DNA from: Paenibacillus oceani
Lineage (GTDB): Bacteria > Bacillota > Bacilli > Paenibacillales > NBRC-103111
NCBI RefSeq assembly: GCF_014705615.1
Contig: NZ_JACXJA010000022.1
Location: 1-64,000 of the forward strand
Length of the DNA: 64,000 nt
Reading direction: 5' to 3'
Every line of letters starts with the position of its first letter. Position 1 is the stretch's first letter. The notes beneath the pieces were generated by a model that was given only the letters and a program-made list of their open reading frames with translations, was not told the origin of the DNA and ran no database searches. Both the position numbers and the translations under genes were made by a program. Shown here piece by piece: positions 25,669-33,459 of this stretch.

Positions 25669-26526
25669 TTATCTCCCTTTTTCTTTGCGGTATTTTTTGA
25701 CCATCTGAAACGACTGCTCCAGCTTGGGCACATATTCGTCGAACGATTCCGTGACCAGTCCGGTAAACAAAATATCGACGACATGCAGCTGCGCGATTCT
25801 CGAAGCCATATCCCCCCGGCGCATTCCTTCTTCCAGCGAAGAGGTGTATAGCGGAATATCGGCAAGCGACGACAAGGTGTTCGGCCCGTACTTCGTCAGC
25901 GATACGGTTGCGGCTCCGCGCTCCTTCGCGCACCGGAGCGCATCGATCGTCTCCGGCGTTTCACCCGAATACGAGATGGCGAATGCGGTATCTCCTTCGC
26001 CAAGGATGGATGCCGACGTAATCTGCATGTGCGGGTCGGAAAACGCGGTCGCCCTGCGGCCGATCCGGACGAGCTTCTGGTAAAAATCTTGAGCGACGAC
26101 TCCGGATGTAGCGACGCCGTAGATATCGATCTGACCGGCGTTTCGCAGCACGTCCAGCGCGCGTGCGAGCTGCTTCGGGTCCAGCAGGCGGGACGTATCG
26201 GAGATCGAGCGGATATGGTTCGCTTCCATGGCGGTCACGATGCTTTCCAGCGTATTGCCCGCGACGATGTCCTGATACGAGTCGGCCGCCGGCTGCAGGG
26301 CGAGCTCGGTGGCGAGCTGCAGCTTCAGCCCGGCGAAACCTCCCGCATGAAAGTTTTTGCAGAACCGGGAAACCGTAGCCGCGCTCGTCTGCGACTGGTC
26401 CGCCAGCTCCGTTATGCCGAGCCGTACGACGAGCTGGGGATGCTCGGTTATAAACGCGGCGATCGTCTGCTCCTTCGGATTCAGCTCGGGCATTTGCTCG
26501 CGGATCGATCTTAACAAATCGGACAT
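25669..26526 (-). CDS. RpiR/MurR-family regulator (HTH plus SIS domain)
   Basis: The 285-residue protein has an N-terminal HTH_6 domain (about 1-77; LGITELADQSQTSAATVSRF, then CKNFHAGGFAGLK) and a C-terminal SIS sugar-phosphate-binding domain (about 120-260; DIYGVATSGVVAQDF and ISYSGETPETIDALR). Such regulators sense a sugar phosphate, here most likely GlcNAc-6-P or GlcN-6-P because nagB follows after 8 bp. The ATG lies after AGAGGTGAC. A long palindrome 70 bp upstream is the probable binding site. Confidence 0.92.
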   Translation of the reverse strand: MSDLLRSIREQMPELNPKEQTIAAFITEHPQLVVRLGITELADQSQTSAATVSRFCKNFHAGGFAGLKLQLATELALQPAADSYQDIVAGNTLESIVTAMEANHIRSISDTSRLLDPKQLARALDVLRNAGQIDIYGVATSGVVAQDFYQKLVRIGRRATAFSDPHMQITSASILGEGDTAFAISYSGETPETIDALRCAKERGAATVSLTKYGPNTLSSLADIPLYTSSLEEGMRRGDMASRIAQLHVVDILFTGLVTESFDEYVPKLEQSFQMVKKYRKEKGR

Positions 26527-26595
26527 GCGAGCATGTCACCTCTTTCGGAATGCGGCTTAAACGGGATGTTTGATCTGGGGTGTGAAAATTTTTTT

Positions 26596-26614
26596 TGTAT
26601 GATTTTATCATACA
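26596..26614 (-). promoter_or_regulatory. candidate operator of the rpiR-nagB-nagA operon
   Basis: TGTATGATTTTATCATACA is a perfect inverted repeat with 8-bp arms and a 3-nt centre. It lies 70 bp upstream of the regulator start in an AT-rich stretch that stands out from the surrounding GC-rich DNA. RpiR-family proteins bind such palindromes; autoregulation is inferred. Confidence 0.65.
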
Positions 26615-26749
26615 CGAAAATCATTTTCTTAGCTACCGTCATTTCCTTTACATTCTTTTTGTCCCGGTCATTTGACAATCCGTCTGCAAACATGGTTTGA
26701 TTAGTATTATTTCCTCAAATCTACCGTTGCAAAAGGGGACCGACAAAAG

Positions 26750-27415
26750 ATGAAACGAACTTGCCCGGAAGCGATGCTGTTCGACCTGGACGGAACGCTG
26801 TTCCAGACGGAAACGCTGCTGCTGCCCGCTTATGAGGCCGCTTTCGAGGAACTGAGACAAGAAGGCACCTACACGCTCGGCACGCCACCGAAGGAACTTA
26901 TCTTGAGCAGTCTCGGCATGCTCCTGGAACATATATGGGCGAGAGTGCTGCCCGACAGCGACGAAGCGGTTCGCCGCCGTGCGGACGAACTGCTGCTCCG
27001 CCATCAGACGGAAGGGCTCCTTCGCGGAGAAGGGGTTATGTACGACGGTGTGGAAGAAACGTTAAGAGCGCTGCATACCAAAGGTGTCAAGCTATTCGTT
27101 GCCAGCAACGGGCTGGAAGGTTACGTGAAGGAAGTTATCCGGCTGAAAGGATTGAACGATCTGTTCACCGGCCTATACAGTGCGGGCGAATACGAGACCC
27201 GCTCCAAGGTGGATCTGGTCAGGCTGCTGCTGGAGCATCACGGGGTCCGTTCGGCCTGGATGGTCGGCGACCGTTCGTCCGACGTGGAAGCGGGGAAGGA
27301 GAACGGCTTGCCGGTCGTCGGCTGCCGTTACGCCCAGTTCGGGAAAGACAGCGAGCTGGATGGCGCCGATATGATCATTACCCAATTCAGTCAGCTGCTC
27401 GATCTTGTCGAGTAG
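26750..27415 (+). CDS. HAD-superfamily phosphatase, phosphoglycolate-phosphatase-like
   Basis: The 221-residue protein has HAD motif I as FDLDGTLFQTE (Asp12, Asp14), motif II as KLFVASNGLEG, a conserved Lys in YETRSKVDL, and motif III/IV as WMVGDRSSDVEAGKENGL. A helical cap between about 20 and 85 places it in the subclass-I group with phosphoglycolate and sugar-phosphate phosphatases. It is divergent from the rpiR operon. The ribosome site is weak. The substrate is unknown. Confidence 0.88.
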   Translation: MKRTCPEAMLFDLDGTLFQTETLLLPAYEAAFEELRQEGTYTLGTPPKELILSSLGMLLEHIWARVLPDSDEAVRRRADELLLRHQTEGLLRGEGVMYDGVEETLRALHTKGVKLFVASNGLEGYVKEVIRLKGLNDLFTGLYSAGEYETRSKVDLVRLLLEHHGVRSAWMVGDRSSDVEAGKENGLPVVGCRYAQFGKDSELDGADMIITQFSQLLDLVE

Positions 27416-27490
27416 ACGCACGAAATTGCAGCACACAAAGGATTGTCCCCAAAATGCTCGCATGACATGGAGCGCCGCCCTTTCCAAACG

Positions 27491-27537
27491 AAAAGACCTC
27501 AAATTCCACTGAACGTGGAGACTGAGGTCCTTTTTTT
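27491..27537. repeat. dispersed double-stem palindrome, copy 2 (inverted orientation)
   Basis: AAAAGACCTCA...TGAGGTCCTTTTTTT with the inner stem TCCACT/CGTGGA. Relative to the other copies it is inverted: the GAACCGGTTTTCC-type flank lies to the right and the CGTTTGGAAA flank to the left. It sits between the HAD gene and the convergent gerPE and can serve as terminator for both. Confidence 0.85.
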
Positions 27538-27669
27538 GAGGAAAACCGGTTCTAAGCAGGGCTCGCATAATCGAAAAAATTTTTGGAGACAGCCCCTTTT
27601 TGGTTGTATTTGACAAAACAGAGCTACATCCACTTGACCTGACAACCTGGCTGCTAGGTTGCGAGCCTC

Positions 27670-28038
27670 TCACGGGCTGCCCTTTAACTGCCGGATATGT
27701 TTGATGCGCGACTCGGCTCTTATCGATTGATTGGAGCCGACCTGCAGCAGGGCTGAAGTCGAGATGCCAATGACGTCCACATCTCCAACTTTAATATACG
27801 GACTGCGGTTCACAACGTTAAAGTCGACCTGTTCGTACACGTCCGGCTGGGGGATTGGCTTGGTAAAAATCCGGTAGTCGTCAAAATTCCCTTCCTTTGA
27901 ATGGTAAAAAGAAACTTCGCGCTGCACCGCCAGCGCCTTATTGTGCAAATTGACGTCGACGATATCGCCGATAAGAATAGTGGAACTTAGCACAACGTCG
28001 TTGATATGGATGTTCCGGACGATCGAGATTCTTGCCAT
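27670..28038 (-). CDS. gerPE: spore germination protein GerPE
   Basis: GerP proteins are needed for germinants to pass the spore coat. The 122-residue protein matches GerPE: ISIVRNIHINDVVLSSTILI, then GDIVDVNLHNKALAVQREV, FKPIPQPDVYE-like text and IKVGDVDVIGISTSALLQVGS. The short hydrophobic pattern ending in LQVGS is shared with other GerP members. It starts 4 bp after gerPD and is the last gene of this gerP block. Expression late in sporulation in the mother cell is known for the family. Confidence 0.93.
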   Translation of the reverse strand: MARISIVRNIHINDVVLSSTILIGDIVDVNLHNKALAVQREVSFYHSKEGNFDDYRIFTKPIPQPDVYEQVDFNVVNRSPYIKVGDVDVIGISTSALLQVGSNQSIRAESRIKHIRQLKGSP

Positions 28039-28041
28039 TTC

Positions 28042-28227
28042 TTACTCCAATGTCAGTGGCACGATGGGACCGACTATCAGCGATTCCGGGGGCGTATCGA
28101 ATATGGAGGACAACGTGACGACTTTCGTATCGCCGATCAATAAGACGGACGAGCTGGCAACGCCGGTAATTTGAATGGAGCCTACCGTCAATTCCTTGTT
28201 CTCGACGCTAAACTTCATGTCCCTCAT
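28042..28227 (-). CDS. gerPD: spore germination protein GerPD
   Basis: The 61-residue protein contains the GerPD pattern MKFSVENKELTVGSIQITGV, then SSSVLLIGDTKVVTLSSIFDTPPESL and a C-terminal VGPIVPL. Its ATG overlaps the gerPC stop by 4 nt, which suggests coupled translation. Its length is typical. Confidence 0.93.
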   Translation of the reverse strand: MRDMKFSVENKELTVGSIQITGVASSSVLLIGDTKVVTLSSIFDTPPESLIVGPIVPLTLE

Positions 28228-28814
28228 CCCTTCTTCTTATGATGCTGAATATGCCGGTCGATCGCGACCTCGATATCGGATTTCAGCTTTTCGTAGATCG
28301 CCTGCTCCTTCCGGTTCGGGTCTTCGTCCTGGCCGCTGCCGAGCGGCATCGACTTGATGTAATTTTCGATGCGGTTGTCGACTTGTCCCCGGATGTCCCG
28401 GATCATCGTACTCCGGTAATCGTGCCCGATAATCATCTGATACTTCTCTTCCATGCTGCGGATGTAGGCCGGGCATTCATCCGAGAGGTATTGTTCAATC
28501 CGGCGGTTTACGCATTGGTACAAATCTTTATTGTATGTGACCGTCTCCACAGGATCTCCATCGACAGTCAAATCTTCAATCGTTTTGTCTCCGCCCGGCG
28601 ACACCCCGATATGAAGCGTGCCTTCGAGCTTTTCGATTTTGAGCTGATCGAATTTATATTCGATTTTCTCCACGTTCATCGGCCGCTGCTTGCTTAATCG
28701 CTCCATGTCATTTTCTAATTGCTTGACTTTGTATTCGAGCTCCTGCAGCTTCTGATATTGCCATTGCAGCATGTCTTGCAGCTGCTGAAAAGGATACGGA
28801 GGTAGACAGCTCAT
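28224..28814 (-). CDS. gerPC: spore germination protein GerPC
   Basis: The 196-residue protein matches GerPC, the larger coiled-coil member of the GerP set. A coiled coil covers about 10-45 (LQWQYQKLQELEYKVKQLEN). A domain follows with IEYKFDQLKIEKLEGTLHIG and SPGGDKTIEDLTVDG. I chose the ATG at 28814 (MSCLPPYPFQQLQ) because the 16 codons further upstream run into the MITE. The ribosome site GGATGG is modest. A MITE separates it from gerPB, so its transcription may depend on read-through. Confidence 0.93.
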   Translation of the reverse strand: MSCLPPYPFQQLQDMLQWQYQKLQELEYKVKQLENDMERLSKQRPMNVEKIEYKFDQLKIEKLEGTLHIGVSPGGDKTIEDLTVDGDPVETVTYNKDLYQCVNRRIEQYLSDECPAYIRSMEEKYQMIIGHDYRSTMIRDIRGQVDNRIENYIKSMPLGSGQDEDPNRKEQAIYEKLKSDIEVAIDRHIQHHKKKG

Positions 28815-28840
28815 TGTTTTCCATCCCCATAAGACGTAAT

Positions 28841-29021
28841 AGAGGTAGTTCAAAAAGTCCACTTTTGATCACGAGGCCGATCCGAAAGCCTACTCGACAT
28901 CGAATATGGAATTCAGCCGGAACTTCCGGTGCTTACAAAAGCTTCCACTACGCTCCGCTCCTCATTTCCCAGCTTCATCCCATCTTCTCGGTGCTGAAAA
29001 CCGGACTTTTGAACTCGCACT
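28841..29021 (+). mobile_element. MITE copy A, inserted between gerPB and gerPC
   Basis: This ~181-bp element is non-coding. Its left end AGAGGTAGTTCAAAAAGTCC and right end GGACTTTTGAACTCGCACT are imperfect terminal inverted repeats. The interior matches the copies at 42816, 48034 and 48220. It starts 26 bp upstream of the gerPC ATG and ends 17 bp after the gerPB stop. The flanking 4-mers (TAAT left, TTAT right) are AT-rich but not identical. Confidence 0.88.
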
Positions 29022-29038
29022 TATAAGTATCGACCGGA

Positions 29039-29260
29039 TTACAGCGAATCCCTGCCCGAAGGGTTGGGCAAAGGAACAAGCGGCGCTTCCGGGGCGATCT
29101 GTCCGATCGTAGGAGCGGGCTCTGTGAATCCGCCGGTGTTGTACAGCTTGGACAAGCTTTTGATGATGCCGGCGCTCCCGATCTGCAGCACGGAAGAGTT
29201 TTGGACGGCCTCCACTTTCAACTGATGGATGACTATGCTTTGGTGCACGACCAAGTTCAT
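29039..29260 (-). CDS. gerPB: spore germination protein GerPB
   Basis: The 73-residue protein matches GerPB: VVHQSIVIHQLKVEAVQNSS, then VLQIGSAGIIKSLSKLYNTGGFTEPAP. I prefer the ATG at 29260 over the adjacent upstream GTG. It starts 12 bp after gerPA. The C-terminal stretch is Pro-rich, as usual for this member. Confidence 0.92.
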   Translation of the reverse strand: MNLVVHQSIVIHQLKVEAVQNSSVLQIGSAGIIKSLSKLYNTGGFTEPAPTIGQIAPEAPLVPLPNPSGRDSL

Positions 29261-29272
29261 CACAACACCCGC

Positions 29273-29494
29273 CTACCATAAGGAAATGGTGTTCGAATCC
29301 GCAATTGCGGCGTCCAGCGTATTGGTGTTATTGACACCGTTGAACGTTTTGATATTGACACCCGTATTGAACGAGCCGGCACCCGCAAATGTTTTGGAGG
29401 TGCTGGTCGGCGACAGTTGAAGAGAGTCCCCTATATGTACGATGGAGCTGTTCCCTACGCTTAAAATTTTAATATTCCCTACGATCGCCGGCAT
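29273..29494 (-). CDS. gerPA: spore germination protein GerPA (GerPA/GerPF family)
   Basis: The 73-residue protein has the GerPA/GerPF pattern MPAIVGNIKILSVGNSSIVH, then IGDSLQLSPTSTSKTFAGAGSFNTG and a C-terminal ISLW. As the first gene of the block it corresponds to GerPA. The ATG at 29494 follows AAGGGTG. It is divergent from the Hsp20-like gene at 29690. Confidence 0.92.
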   Translation of the reverse strand: MPAIVGNIKILSVGNSSIVHIGDSLQLSPTSTSKTFAGAGSFNTGVNIKTFNGVNNTNTLDAAIADSNTISLW

Positions 29495-29689
29495 AGTTAA
29501 CACCCTTAACGATGGATTGTTTCATTCTTATGCATGATTCTTCGAGACTATGATTAGGAATAAAAAAGTGGAGCGAATCCTTGCCATTCGCTTATAGAGT
29601 CGGATCAGAAATTAGGATACCGGACTTGACCGAAGCTCATTTATTTGGAAAACGTTCATATAATGGTTGTTAAGTAAGGAGAGGTGGCC

Positions 29690-30154
29690 ATGGACGATCC
29701 CAAAAAAAACTTTTTGCAAAATTTCGACTGGAAAAGCTTCGAGCAATTTTTTGGCGCCAGGTTGCCTCAAATCTCGGCTGACCGATTAAAGGATACGAAT
29801 TGGATCGAGAGCTACGTCCAGGATGCCATCAAACAGGCATTTCCGCAAAATAGCGAGCTGAATCTATCGTCAAAAAAATACAGCACGGAAGTATTCGAGA
29901 CGCATAACAGTGTGATCGTAAAAATTTCGATTCCGGACCAGACACAAGCCAAAAATGTATGCGTAAAGGTCGGCGCAAATGTGGTGAAACTGGAAGGGCT
30001 GCCCGGCAAAGGCAGCCAAATAATCAAACTGGGCAACCAAGTTATAGAGTCCAGCTGCAAGGCGGTATACAAGGACGGAGTGCTGCAGCTGCATATGCGG
30101 AAAAAAGCGGACGGCGATTTTTTTCACGAAGCTCCTATCCGGTTTCGGGATTAA
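29690..30154 (+). CDS. Hsp20/alpha-crystallin-like protein, probable spore protein
   Basis: The 154-residue protein has a C-terminal beta-sandwich resembling the alpha-crystallin domain (about 65-150: EVFETHNSVIVKISIPDQTQ, VKVGANVVKLEGLPGK, then AVYKDGVLQLHMRKKADGD). The canonical AxxxxGVL appears as AVYKDGVL. An N-terminal helical segment precedes it. The start is ATG 29690, with AAGGAGAGG upstream. It is divergent from gerPA and flanked on the other side by a gerPF-like gene, so a coat-associated role like that of CotM-type spore Hsp20 proteins is likely. That role is inferred from context. Confidence 0.82.
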   Translation: MDDPKKNFLQNFDWKSFEQFFGARLPQISADRLKDTNWIESYVQDAIKQAFPQNSELNLSSKKYSTEVFETHNSVIVKISIPDQTQAKNVCVKVGANVVKLEGLPGKGSQIIKLGNQVIESSCKAVYKDGVLQLHMRKKADGDFFHEAPIRFRD

Positions 30155-30354
30155 GGGAGCGGTTTCTTGGATCGGGATCGGCTCAGAGGGCGAATGCGGA
30201 GTCTGCAGCCTGTAGGTTTGACAAAGTTACGAGCGGCATCAGCCAGGTCGGGCAGACGCAGCCGGTATGGCGTTGTCGAAGCAGACTCCGCTCGGATGGA
30301 TCGCCTCCGGCGGGTCCCGAACGCTCTTGAAAACGAAACGGGCCGACAGGCCGG

Positions 30355-30573
30355 TCAGTTGTTCAGGGCAGTCAGGCTGTCCAGAACATCCGGGTCGCTC
30401 GTATTCGTGTTGCTGATTAAGGAATTGGTCTGCAAGAAATCTCCCGTATTGCCTCCTCCGGAACCCGAATACGATTTCGATGTACTCTTGGGCGAGATTT
30501 GGATCACATCGCCGAACGTGACGGTGCCGGAAACGCTGGTAATCCGAATCGGCGACAAGATGACAGACGGCAT
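30355..30573 (-). CDS. gerPF: GerPF-like spore germination protein
   Basis: The 72-residue protein shares the GerPA/GerPF layout: MPSVILSPIRITSVSGTVTF, then GDVIQISPKSTSKSYSGSGGGNTGDF. It lies apart from the main gerP block, beyond the Hsp20-like gene, and is transcribed from its own start with GGAAGGAGTG upstream of the ATG at 30573. It is the best candidate for the missing sixth GerP member. A longer open frame upstream is not credible. Confidence 0.85.
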   Translation of the reverse strand: MPSVILSPIRITSVSGTVTFGDVIQISPKSTSKSYSGSGGGNTGDFLQTNSLISNTNTSDPDVLDSLTALNN

Positions 30574-30996
30574 ATCGCTCACACTCCTTCCGAAAAACAT
30601 CTTTACTAACGATATGACATCCGGAACCGAATCATGCAGTAGCGACGCAATAATTATGTGCATAAGCAGCTTATGCGGGGCGAGAGGCAAACGAGAAAAA
30701 GATAGTCGTGTACGCCTAAACATCGATATGCGGCCCGTGTCTCCTGCGATCAGCAACCAAGCGATCCGGCTCCTTCCAAGCGACAAAACGAGGTTGTTCC
30801 TAAAGTCACTTCCCATCTTTCAAGCTTCTCTTGGACCTTTCTCCCTAGAGAAAAAGAGAAAAAGGACCTCAACCTCCACTTGTATAGTGGAATTTGAGGT
30901 CCTTTCGTTTGGAGATGGGGACGTTCCCGTGTCCTGTGAGCCTTTTATATGTTCAGCCGAGCAGGACTCTGCTGCCTATAGTGCCGTTTTGGAGCC
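30574..30996. other. intergenic region upstream of gerPF with palindrome copy 3
   Basis: The part next to gerPF should hold its promoter; I cannot point to one with confidence. The right part contains copy 3 of the dispersed double-stem palindrome, next to the 3' end of the MFS gene. No gene is seen. Confidence 0.55.
30859..30905. repeat. dispersed double-stem palindrome, copy 3
   Basis: The outer stem AAAGGACCTCAA pairs with TTGAGGTCCTTT; the inner stem TCCACT pairs with AGTGGA. The right flank CGTTTGGAGATGGGGACG matches copies 1 and 5. It lies downstream of the minus-strand MFS gene and can end that transcript. Confidence 0.88.
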
Positions 30997-32526
30997 TCAG
31001 TGGCCGATCGGCCCCGGCTCCATCGTTTTCGGGTCCCCGGACGACAGCTCCATACGGGCGCGACCGAGCAGCATAACGAAGACGAAGCCTACGACGGTGA
31101 TCAGGATCGAGATCAGAAACAGATACGAGATCGAGCCGGCCAGCGCTTTCGTCGCGCTCTGGACGACTTCCTGCGGCAACGCCTCCCGCACCTGCGGAAT
31201 CAGCAGCGCCTTCGGATCGGAGAACTGCGCGGCCTGGTCGGGCGGGAACGAGGCTTCGATGCCCGACTTGTAATTCACTTTCTGCAGGACGCCCAGCACC
31301 GTTACGCCGAGCGCGGAACCGATCGTACGGAAAAACGTGATGAGCGAGATCGCCGCGCCTTTGTATTGCCCGGGCAATCCGTGAAGCACCGAGATGTTCA
31401 GCACGACGAAGTTGACGCCGATTCCGAGTCCGACGAACACCATGTACAGCGTAACGGTCCATCTCGGAGTGTCGACCGTCATCGTGCCGAGCAGCGCCAT
31501 CGATACCGCAAGAATAATCGTAGAGATCAGCATAATGCTGCGATACGACATTTTGTTGATGAGCGGACCGCCCAGCATGCTGCTGGCGACGACGGCGAGC
31601 ATCATCGGGGTGAGCGTCTGGCCGGCCGCGCTGGCCGATTCGCCGTACACGCCTTGGATGAACAGCGGGATATAGGTTGCGCCCGAAACCATGATGATGC
31701 CGTACAAAAATCCGATCGCCTGGCTGGCGGTGAACAGTCTGCTTTTGAACAGCTTCAGCTCTACAATCGGATCGGACACTTTGCGCTCGGTCGCGATAAA
31801 CAGCAAAAAGCTGGCCGCGAACAGAACGAACAGACCGATAATTTGCCACGATCCCCAAGCGAACGTATCGGAGCCGGCCAGCTCGATCGCGAACATGAAG
31901 CTGAGGATGGCGACGACCAGCGAAGTAGCGCCGGTCCAGTCGATTTTCTGCTTGCGGAGGGAAGCTTTCTCCCGGTAGCCGAAATGCATAAGCGCTAGTG
32001 CGACGGCGCCGATCGGCAGGTTAATGTAAAACACCCAGCGCCAGTCGATATAATCGGTAATATACGCGCCGAGCGCCGGTCCGAATACGCTCGACAGCCC
32101 GAATACGGCGCCGAACAGCCCGTTCATCTTGCCCCGCTTCTCCGGCGGGAAAATATCGAAGATAACGGCGAAGGCGATCGGCATCAGCGCGCCGCCCCCG
32201 ATCCCTTGGACCGCCCGGTAAACGATCAGCTCCGTCATGCTGCCGGCGATGCCGCATAGCACCGACCCGACCAGGAAGATCACGAGCCCGAGCTGGAAAA
32301 ACAGCTTGCGTCCGTACAGGTCGGACAGCTTGCCGAAGATCGGCGTGGCGACCACGGTGGCGATCATGTAGGCGGAGAACACCCACACGTAATGCTCGAA
32401 GCCGCCGAGCTCCGTTATGACCGTAGGCATCGCCGTCGAGACGATCGTCTGGTCCAGCGCGCCGACGAACATGCCGAGCAGCAGGCCGGCGACGACCCAG
32501 TTAATTTTGGTTTGCTTGTGGTCCAT
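30997..32526 (-). CDS. MFS multidrug exporter, DHA2 (14-TM) family
   Basis: The 509-residue protein shows the EmrB/QacA pattern: DQTIVSTAMPTVITELGG in helix 1 (motif D1), GKLSDLYGRKLFF in the first loop (motif A), RAVQGIGGGALMPIA in helix 4 (motif B), and SSVFGPALGAYITDYIDWRW (motif C), typical for drug:H+ antiport with 14 helices. I chose the second of two adjacent ATGs (32526) because AGAGG is then 6 nt upstream. It is divergent from the two-component system. The substrate is unknown. Confidence 0.92.
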   Translation of the reverse strand: MDHKQTKINWVVAGLLLGMFVGALDQTIVSTAMPTVITELGGFEHYVWVFSAYMIATVVATPIFGKLSDLYGRKLFFQLGLVIFLVGSVLCGIAGSMTELIVYRAVQGIGGGALMPIAFAVIFDIFPPEKRGKMNGLFGAVFGLSSVFGPALGAYITDYIDWRWVFYINLPIGAVALALMHFGYREKASLRKQKIDWTGATSLVVAILSFMFAIELAGSDTFAWGSWQIIGLFVLFAASFLLFIATERKVSDPIVELKLFKSRLFTASQAIGFLYGIIMVSGATYIPLFIQGVYGESASAAGQTLTPMMLAVVASSMLGGPLINKMSYRSIMLISTIILAVSMALLGTMTVDTPRWTVTLYMVFVGLGIGVNFVVLNISVLHGLPGQYKGAAISLITFFRTIGSALGVTVLGVLQKVNYKSGIEASFPPDQAAQFSDPKALLIPQVREALPQEVVQSATKALAGSISYLFLISILITVVGFVFVMLLGRARMELSSGDPKTMEPGPIGH

Positions 32527-32763
32527 CATACACCTCTTTTGGTAGTGGAAGGAAACGTGTTCCGTTCCGGATTCTCCTATAATAAAGCAATCGGCTTTCC
32601 GAATCAAAATAAAAATGCGTAAAAACGATTCTTTACTTGGCGCAATCGAACGCAGGTATGACTGTCCGGGTACTCCCGTTTGCCGGCCGCGTTCCATTTG
32701 GCGTATGATAGCAGGAGATGCCTGCTGGGTTAGCAGATGGAAGAAAGAAAGGAAGTTTTTAGG

Positions 32764-33459
32764 ATGAGCGAAACGATACTCATTGTCGATGACGATCCGG
32801 CGATTGCCAATCTGATTGAAATTTATTTGCATAACGAAGGCTATACGGTTATGAAGGCGAATAACGGTCATGACGCGCTGGAGCTGATGAAGCGCAAGGA
32901 GCCGAAGCTCGTCATTCTCGATATTATGATGCCCGGCATGAGCGGGCTGGAGGTATGCCGTCACATTCGCGCCGACAAGGCGGTGCCGATTCTGATGGTA
33001 AGCGCGAAAGCGGAAGATATGGATAAAATATTGGGACTGATGACCGGCGCTGACGACTACCTGGTGAAGCCGTTTAATCCGCTGGAGCTGCTGGCGAGAG
33101 TCCGCTCGTTGCTCCGCCGCGCGTACGGCTTGAATGTCAGATCGAACAAAGAGCGGAGCGCCGACGTGATGGCGTTCGAGAACCTCGAGATCGACAAGGC
33201 GACTCACACGGTCACGGCCGACGGCAAGCCGGTTCATCTGACCTCGATCGAATTCGGCATCCTGCATCTGCTGGCCAGCCATCCCGGACGCGTCTTCAGC
33301 GCTGAAGCGATCTACGAGCACGTCTGGAACGAGCCGTACTCTCCCACCTATACGACGGTTATGGTACATATCAGCAAGCTGAGGGACAAGCTGGAGACAG
33401 AGTCCGGCCACAAATGGATTCATACGGTATGGGGGGTCGGCTATAAATTTGATCGGTAA
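32764..33459 (+). CDS. OmpR-family response regulator, VanR-like
   Basis: The 231-residue protein has a receiver domain with the acidic cluster VDDD (about 8-11), phosphorylation site Asp53 in LVILDIMMPG, and Lys in DYLVKPF. A C-terminal winged helix follows (LTSIEFGILHLLASHPGRVF and VWNEPYSPTYTTVMVHISKL). I prefer the ATG at 32764 because it gives the normal family N-terminus; an in-frame ATG lies 27 nt upstream. Its stop overlaps the kinase start. It should phospho-dependently bind direct repeats. Confidence 0.94.
   Translation: MSETILIVDDDPAIANLIEIYLHNEGYTVMKANNGHDALELMKRKEPKLVILDIMMPGMSGLEVCRHIRADKAVPILMVSAKAEDMDKILGLMTGADDYLVKPFNPLELLARVRSLLRRAYGLNVRSNKERSADVMAFENLEIDKATHTVTADGKPVHLTSIEFGILHLLASHPGRVFSAEAIYEHVWNEPYSPTYTTVMVHISKLRDKLETESGHKWIHTVWGVGYKFDR

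Noticed and set aside
25661-25933. Longer N-terminus for NagB (91 extra codons)
   Set aside because: Lies wholly within the regulator gene in another frame; the ATG at 25660 gives the normal family start.
30167-31273. 368-codon plus-strand open frame across gerPF and the MFS 3' end
   Set aside because: Antisense to gerPF and the MFS gene; crosses palindrome copy 3; no family pattern.
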